From Pseudomonadota bacterium (GTDB lineage: Bacteria > Pseudomonadota > Alphaproteobacteria > Rhizobiales > Rhizobiaceae), in the NCBI GenBank assembly GCA_023388675.1, contig JAEWFU010000215.1, forward strand, positions 1 to 10,848: a DNA stretch of 10,848 bases, written 5' to 3'. Below the pieces are notes generated by a model. That model was not told the origin of the DNA. It did no database searches and saw only the letters and a program-made list of their open reading frames with translations. Of this stretch, positions 6,850-10,848 are shown one piece after another. The translations under genes were made by a program, and so were the position numbers. The number at the start of each line of letters is the position of its first letter. The stretch's first letter is position 1.

Positions 6850-8556
6850 TTAGCTCGCGCCCATCAACCCGGCGGCCCTCAGTATTTCGACCAACCGGCC
6901 CGTCATGCTGGCCGGATAGTTCCCCTTGCGGAAAAATGCCTCGGGATTGGCCGCAAATGGTGAATTGCCGGCGCGAAGCTGAGCCAGGAGAGCCGCCGAT
7001 TTTTCCTTTTCGCCGAGCTCATACGCAACGATGAGCCGCGCCGCGACGTAGTGGGCACGGTCGCTCGACGCCAGCGGGCTGACCGCACTTGAAGCGGCTT
7101 CCATCTCACCGAGCATGAATCGCCCGAGGAACAACCCATAATCCCACCAGGTCGGATGCGCACTGGCGGCCATCACTGCTCGATGAAGGATCGGCGTCCC
7201 TTCAGCATAGTCGTCTGCAAAGATCAGCGCGTAGCCGTAGGATGCCGCCATGCTGAGATCGAACTCGTTCAGTTCGTAGGCCTTGCGGGTCCAGCGCAGG
7301 GCTTCCTGCAAATTCGCGGTGCGCGAGAGCACGTAGCCCATGGACCTGTGAGCCGACGGACTGCCGGGCGCGAGTTGCACGGCGCGGCGCGCGTAGTCGA
7401 GCGCCTGTTGCTCCGATGGCTGTTTGGGATAGTCATAGCGATTGACGATGCTCTGCATGTGCAGCGCAGCCAGTTCCGCATAGATCAGGGCGGACGAAAC
7501 CCGCGCGCTCCTCAGACCCTCGAAGCACTCGTAGGCGGTACGGTGGGCGCTCGCCTGCTGGTCGCGATAGAACGCCTCGTTGAGCGCCAGGCATCGCGCA
7601 AGCGGGGTTTCCGCCCGGTTCTCCACGAGATCGGCATATAACACCCCGGACACCGCGGCGAGCGTGGTCAGCAGGTCGGCGACGATATCCTCGACCGCCG
7701 ACTGATCGCGACCGGCAATCGCAAGGTTTCGCGACAGGATTACCTTGCCTGTGGAGACGTTCTGCAGTTCGACATGCACTTCGCCCGGCGCGGTCGCTTG
7801 CCCGATCAGAAACAGAAAGTCGGTTCGGCGAACCTTGCCGCCATCGCCCGGCTGCATAGGCGGGGCAATCACGTGCACCGTGTCGAAACCGCTGAGGCCA
7901 CGCCGCACCGTCGCGGCGATCCTCTCCCCGCCATAGTTGCCCGCTTGCACGCTCATATAGACCGACGGCAACAGGTCGCCCGGCACGGAACCCGTCGTGT
8001 CGCTGAACCCGAAAGATGCACCCGCACGGTCGACGGCCTGGGCGCCTTGTCCGTCTGCCAATGGAGGCGTGAGACTGCGATAGCCGAACACGCCGCCCAG
8101 AACTGCAAGCAGCAGAAGGCTCATCGCGAGAAGCGACAATATCCGCCGGTTGGACGGTTTGCCGGCATCACCCTGCTCGCTTGCCGCCGGGCCTGCCGTG
8201 CAGGCAGCGGCGGCGTCGGAGAGGTTATATTCCGGCACGTAGCTGCCGCGCGGCACCGATATCTGCAGGGGGTCGGCCGCACCCTCGCCTTCGTAATACT
8301 GCTGCAGAAGATCCCTCAGCCTTCCGGCCTGCACCCGCACCACGGTATCCGTCGCAGGGTCGAAGCGATCGTCCTTGCGGAACACGTCGACGCCGATCGA
8401 GAAGCCCTTGAGGCGGTCCGCATTGCCGGCCAGGTCCTGCTCGACCAGATAGCGAAGGAGGTCGCGCGCACGCTCCGACCGGGCGAAGACTTCGCTCGCA
8501 AGAATACGCTCCAGCGCGTCGCGAACCTGATCGGCGGGGGGCATGATGCGCCGCAA
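6850..8556 (-). CDS. Membrane-anchored TPR protein with N-terminal regulator-like domain
   Basis: 568 residues. The N-terminal cytoplasmic domain (about 6-110) has the pattern ALERILASEVFARSERARD, YLVEQDLAGNADRLKG and PRGSYVPEY. This domain recurs in proteins often annotated as adenylate cyclase-like or TPR proteins in Rhizobiales. One membrane helix (about 139-159) follows, then a TolB/FlgO-like alpha/beta region (about 190-300) and TPR-like helical repeats (clearest at about 385-465, ALDYARRAVQLAPGSPSAH). No nucleotidyl-cyclase catalytic domain is present, so it should not be called a cyclase. It is probably a protein-interaction or signal-transmission factor with the TPRs in the periplasm. 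The start is set at TTG 8556 because AAAGG lies 7 bases upstream; the ATG four codons later (8544) has no suitably placed site. A TATGAT promoter-like box lies about 40 bases upstream. Confidence 0.82.
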   Translation of the reverse strand: MRRIMPPADQVRDALERILASEVFARSERARDLLRYLVEQDLAGNADRLKGFSIGVDVFRKDDRFDPATDTVVRVQAGRLRDLLQQYYEGEGAADPLQISVPRGSYVPEYNLSDAAAACTAGPAASEQGDAGKPSNRRILSLLAMSLLLLAVLGGVFGYRSLTPPLADGQGAQAVDRAGASFGFSDTTGSVPGDLLPSVYMSVQAGNYGGERIAATVRRGLSGFDTVHVIAPPMQPGDGGKVRRTDFLFLIGQATAPGEVHVELQNVSTGKVILSRNLAIAGRDQSAVEDIVADLLTTLAAVSGVLYADLVENRAETPLARCLALNEAFYRDQQASAHRTAYECFEGLRSARVSSALIYAELAALHMQSIVNRYDYPKQPSEQQALDYARRAVQLAPGSPSAHRSMGYVLSRTANLQEALRWTRKAYELNEFDLSMAASYGYALIFADDYAEGTPILHRAVMAASAHPTWWDYGLFLGRFMLGEMEAASSAVSPLASSDRAHYVAARLIVAYELGEKEKSAALLAQLRAGNSPFAANPEAFFRKGNYPASMTGRLVEILRAAGLMGAS

Positions 8557-8593
8557 GTCTCGGCCTTTCCCTGGCGAAAGCTAAGGGAGCCGT

Positions 8594-8621
8594 ATCATAC
8601 GCGCGAAGTTGTCCCGAACAA
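8594..8621 (-). promoter_or_regulatory. Possible promoter of the TPR gene
   Basis: On the minus strand, TATGAT (8599-8594) matches the -10 consensus in five of six positions. TTGTTC (8621-8616) stands 16 bases upstream as a weak -35. Transcription would begin near 8587, giving an untranslated leader of about 30 bases that contains the AAAGG site. The element lies between the leuA 3' hairpin and the TTG start, which suits a separate unit. Confidence 0.4.
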
Positions 8622-8646
8622 ACCTGTAAGCAGTCGATAAACTGCG

Positions 8647-8677
8647 TCGTCGGCGCAACTCCTTGTCGCGCCGACGA
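8647..8677 (-). terminator. Hairpin downstream of leuA, possible terminator
   Basis: A perfect 10-bp stem (8647-8656 with 8668-8677, TCGTCGGCGC/GCGCCGACGA) with an 11-base loop lies 31 bases past the leuA stop. In the leuA direction a T5 run precedes the stem, and no strong U-tract follows it. It could be a Rho-assisted terminator or a 3'-end stabilising hairpin. It is the only strong stem in the gap between leuA and the TPR gene. Confidence 0.5.
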
Positions 8678-8707
8678 AAAACTTTTGCACCGGCTATGTC
8701 TGCCGCG

Positions 8708-10417
8708 TCAGCCGACGATCCGGTTGGCCGCAGACACGACGGCTTCAAGCGAGGCGGCAACAATATTGGTGTTGATTCCCGCACCAAAGATGCGTCCGCC
8801 CGGGTGCTCGACCTCCAAGTAGCTGATCGCGGCCGCGTTCGAGCCGCGCTGCATGGAATGTTCCGAATAGTCGAGGACCGAGAGTTCGATGCCCAGGTGA
8901 CGCGAGAGCGCATCGACGAAACCGTCGATCGGCCCCGTACCGGTGCCGGTGATGGTGACTTCCTTGCCGCCATCGACGATCACCGCCTCGACCACACGCT
9001 GCCCTTTGCGCTCGGTATCCGGAAAGGTCTGATGGTCGACGAATTTCAGCCGCGCGCCGGGCTGGTCGACATAGACCTCGAGAAACCGCTCGTGGATGCG
9101 CTTGGCCGGCACTTCCTTGCCTTCGGCATCCGTGATCTGCTGGATGTCTTGGCTGAACTCCACCTGCAGGCCGCGCGGCAGGTTGAGGCCGTAGTCGGCC
9201 TGCAGCACGTAGGCGATACCGCCCTTGCCCGACTGGGAGTTGATGCGGATGATCGCCTCGTAGCTACGGCCGACATCCTGCGGGTCGATCGGCAGATAAG
9301 GCACTTCCCACTGCGGCTTGTTGGCGGTCTTGATCGCCTTCATGCCCTTGTTGATCGCGTCCTGATGCGATCCGGAGAAGGCGGTGTAGACCAGCTCGCC
9401 GACGTAAGGGTGCCGCTCCGGGATCACCATCTGGTTCGAGTATTCGTAAACATCCTTCATGTGGTTGATGTCGGAACAGTCGAGTTCGGGGTCCACGCCC
9501 TGGGTGTACATGTTGAGCGCCAGCGTCACGACATCGACATTGCCGGTACGCTCACCGTTGCCGAACAACGTTCCCTCGACGCGATCCGCCCCGGCCATCA
9601 GCCCCAGTTCGGTGGCTGCGATGCCGGTGCCGCGATCGTTGTGGGGATGCAGCGAGACGATCAGGCTGTCGCGATTGTCGAGGTTGCGGCACATCCATTC
9701 GATCTGGTCCGCATAGATGTTAGGCGTCGCCATCTCGACGGTCGACGGCAGGTTGATGATCAGCTTGTTATCCGGTGTCGGCTTCACGATCTCGGCGACC
9801 GCGTTGCAGATTTCCAGCGCCACCTCCAGCTCGGTGCCAGTGAAGCTTTCGGGCGAATATTCGAAGCGGTACCCGCCACCGGCCTTGGCGGCCATGTCCG
9901 TGATCATCTTGGCCGCGTCGGTGGCGATCTGCTTGATGCCCGCTACATCCTTGGCGAAGACAACGCGTCGCTGCAACTCGCTGGTGGAGTTGTAGAAATG
10001 GACGATCGGCGTCTTTGCACCCTCGAGCGCCTCGAAGGTGCGCGAGATCAGTTCCGGCCGGCACTGCACCAGAACCTGGAGATCGACATCGACAGGCACA
10101 TTGCCCTGCTCGATGCACCAGCGCGCAAAATCGAAGTCGGTCTGCGAGGCCGACGGAAAGCCGATCTCGATCTCCTTGAAGCCCATGTCCAGCAGAAGCT
10201 GGAACATGCGCGCCTTGCGGTCGTGCCCCATCGGATCGACCAGCGCCTGGTTGCCGTCGCGCAGATCGACCGAACACCAAATCGGCGCCTTCTCGATCCG
10301 CCTGCCCGGCCAGGTACGGTCCTTGAGGTCGATCGCGGGATAGGACTGGTATTTTACCGGGGCGTCGGCCATGCCTTTTCGCGAGGCGGTCGGCTCAATG
10401 CGGCTTTGCTCGTTCAT
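8708..10417 (-). CDS. leuA: 2-isopropylmalate synthase (type 2 LeuA)
   Basis: 569 residues, the length of the LeuA type 2 family found in actinobacteria and many alphaproteobacteria. The enzyme condenses acetyl-CoA with 2-oxoisovalerate to 2-isopropylmalate, the first committed step of leucine synthesis (EC 2.3.3.13), in the cytosol. The catalytic TIM barrel (about 45-330) shows DLRDGNQ at 51-57 (metal ligand and catalytic Arg), the metal-binding HPHNDRGTG at 257-265 and GNGERTGN at 286-293. The C-terminal LeuA dimerisation/regulatory domain (about 430-569, with GTGTGPIDGFVDAL) should carry leucine feedback inhibition. ATG at 10417 has GGAGAG 6 bases upstream. A leucine-rich leader frame and alternative stems lie upstream (10511-10663), so expression is probably controlled by attenuation on charged leucyl-tRNA. 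A hairpin follows the gene. Confidence 0.97.
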   Translation of the reverse strand: MNEQSRIEPTASRKGMADAPVKYQSYPAIDLKDRTWPGRRIEKAPIWCSVDLRDGNQALVDPMGHDRKARMFQLLLDMGFKEIEIGFPSASQTDFDFARWCIEQGNVPVDVDLQVLVQCRPELISRTFEALEGAKTPIVHFYNSTSELQRRVVFAKDVAGIKQIATDAAKMITDMAAKAGGGYRFEYSPESFTGTELEVALEICNAVAEIVKPTPDNKLIINLPSTVEMATPNIYADQIEWMCRNLDNRDSLIVSLHPHNDRGTGIAATELGLMAGADRVEGTLFGNGERTGNVDVVTLALNMYTQGVDPELDCSDINHMKDVYEYSNQMVIPERHPYVGELVYTAFSGSHQDAINKGMKAIKTANKPQWEVPYLPIDPQDVGRSYEAIIRINSQSGKGGIAYVLQADYGLNLPRGLQVEFSQDIQQITDAEGKEVPAKRIHERFLEVYVDQPGARLKFVDHQTFPDTERKGQRVVEAVIVDGGKEVTITGTGTGPIDGFVDALSRHLGIELSVLDYSEHSMQRGSNAAAISYLEVEHPGGRIFGAGINTNIVAASLEAVVSAANRIVG

Positions 10418-10510
10418 CGTCTTCTCTCCAGCGCCGGCCGGGCCATCATTGCCACGGCGCGAGGCGCGCTTCCATCGGTGTTTCGGAACTGGTTCGGCAA
10501 GGAGCTGGCG

Positions 10511-10562
10511 CCGGCGGCGGCAAATCGACCGCCGGGTGCTCCTTCAGCGAGCCCGGCGATCG
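10511..10562 (-). promoter_or_regulatory. Leucine attenuator stems upstream of leuA
   Basis: Alternative pairings follow the leader Leu codons. Leader 10582-10576 (CTCCTTC) pairs perfectly with 10545-10539 (GAAGGAG). Segment 10562-10552 pairs with 10536-10526 over 11 bp including one G-U. Segment 10535-10529 (CCGGCGG) pairs with 10517-10511 (CCGCCGG). The last two share bases and exclude each other, as do antiterminator and terminator in trp-type attenuators. The leader stop (10546-10544) sits in the loop of the 11-bp stem, so a ribosome finishing the leader would block it. No clear U-tract follows the last stem; only ATTTG follows the 11-bp stem. Confidence 0.6.
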
Positions 10563-10663
10563 CCGCTAAGGCCGAGAAGGAGAAGCGTGGAGAAGAGCGC
10601 GCGCACGGTCTCGCCCGCAAAAACGGTCGAACGGGTCGTGTGAGAGGCGCTACGCTTGGTCAT
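10544..10663 (-). CDS. leuL: leuA leader peptide (leucine-rich, 39 aa)
   Basis: A 39-codon frame from ATG (10663-10661) to TGA (10546-10544). Codons 23-32 read LFSTLLLLGL: six leucines in ten positions, with four consecutive codons CTT CTC CTT CTC at 27-30. This is the hallmark of a regulatory leader peptide whose translation senses leucyl-tRNA charging, placed 126 bases upstream of leuA. There is no Shine-Dalgarno before the ATG, and the predicted transcription start falls at about the ATG itself. It may therefore be translated as a leaderless frame, as is known for the rhizobial trpL leader. The gene symbol follows E. coli usage for function only; the peptide need not be homologous. Downstream alternative stems complete the attenuator. 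Confidence 0.75.
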   Translation of the reverse strand: MTKRSASHTTRSTVFAGETVRALFSTLLLLGLSGDRRAR

Positions 10664-10670
10664 GCGCGGT

Positions 10671-10699
10671 TCAATAACCGAAGCCGCGCCGGCTGGCAA
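10671..10699 (-). promoter_or_regulatory. Predicted promoter of the leuA leader transcript
   Basis: TTGCCA (10699-10694) and TATTGA (10676-10671) are spaced by exactly 17 bases on the minus strand. With an offset of 7-8 bases, transcription would begin at about 10664-10663, at the first base of the leader ATG. The element lies in the 60-base gap between the preceding gene's stop and the leader. Confidence 0.5.
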
Positions 10700-10723
10700 G
10701 TCTGCCGTCCGCACCCTGCCGGG

Positions 10724-10848
10724 TCATACGCGCCCGGTTCTGGGAAGGTGATCTCGATAGGGATTGGCCGGATCGACCTCGTCCCAAGAGCCGTCGAGCG
10801 CCTCGTAGACGCTCTCGGGATCGAAACCCATGTCGCGAATGACATGCA
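10724..10848 (-). CDS. 3' end of unidentified gene (runs off right edge)
   Basis: Read from the right edge on the minus strand, the frame (first full codon 10846-10844) gives 40 residues ending in TGA at 10726-10724. It includes IRDMGFDPESVYEALDGSWD and NPYRDHLPRTGRV. Codon use (GAC, GTC, GAG, CTC, GGC) fits local coding DNA, and the residues are typical of a soluble acidic protein. I do not recognise the family, and the upstream part is outside the window. An internal ATG at 10831 means a very short gene is also possible. It ends 25 bases before the predicted leuA leader promoter, so it is unlikely to be required for leuA expression. Confidence 0.5.
   Translation of the reverse strand, partial: HVIRDMGFDPESVYEALDGSWDEVDPANPYRDHLPRTGRV

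Noticed and set aside
8581..8973. A minus-strand frame overlapping the leuA 3' end and running into the following gap
   Set aside because: Inside leuA it is an out-of-frame shadow rich in Arg and Ser. Beyond the leuA stop it has no credible start or domain.
10660..10845. A 61-codon minus-strand frame at the right edge starting with ATG
   Set aside because: The product is Arg/Pro-rich and overlaps the leuA leader promoter. The alternative frame over 10724-10848 has better codon use and residue composition.
1..10848. A CRISPR array, prophage, transposase, tRNA, defence or toxin-antitoxin island
   Set aside because: No regularly spaced direct repeats, integrase/transposase motifs or tRNA cloverleaf were seen. 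Apart from 1496-1800, composition and gene content are those of an ordinary core chromosome.

Overview
The window looks like a chromosomal segment of an alphaproteobacterium of the order Hyphomicrobiales, most likely the Mesorhizobium/Phyllobacteriaceae group. The clues are high GC (about 65% in coding regions, by eye), a RIME-like rhizobial palindromic repeat, a CtrA-type site, a type-2 LeuA and closest-looking protein families. It is mostly core housekeeping sequence. I see no CRISPR array, phage, IS element, tRNA or rRNA.

Layout, left to right. (1) Positions 1-1463 (+) hold the C-terminal part of a large membrane protein with a non-catalytic glutamine-amidotransferase-like domain, of the type found beside MoxR/BatA genes. 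(2) Positions 1496-2318 (-) hold a small AT-richer orphan gene that overlaps, out of frame, the 3' end of a GNAT acetyltransferase. (3) Positions 2594-3580 (+) encode a Xi-class glutathione transferase (glutathionyl-hydroquinone reductase). A RIME-like repeat at 3609-3753 separates it from a convergent Nudix hydrolase (3774-4271, -). (4) The Nudix gene is divergent from a metallophosphoesterase (4382-5284, +), which converges on a hypothetical protein with one C-terminal membrane anchor (5305-5904, -). A perfect TTAA-N7-TTAAC CtrA-type box lies just upstream of the latter. (5) On the minus strand follow an AcoC-like alpha/beta hydrolase (6008-6769) and a membrane TPR protein (6850-8556, TTG start). 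(6) leuA (8708-10417, -) encodes 2-isopropylmalate synthase. (7) The 3' end of an unidentified gene (-) lies at the right edge.

The most informative regulatory region is upstream of leuA. A 39-codon open frame (10544-10663, -) carries six leucine codons within ten positions, four of them consecutive. It is followed by mutually exclusive GC-rich stems. A sigma70-like promoter is placed so that transcription should begin at or within a base or two of the leader ATG. This is the arrangement of a leaderless amino-acid attenuator, like rhizobial trpL, here for leucine. It lacks a clear U-tract after the putative terminator, so the mechanism (intrinsic, Rho-assisted or translational) is open.

The genes do not form one pathway. 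Beyond the leuA leader and leuA, and perhaps the TPR/hydrolase pair, they are mostly single transcription units in alternating orientation. All functional calls rest on reading motifs by eye; no database search was possible.
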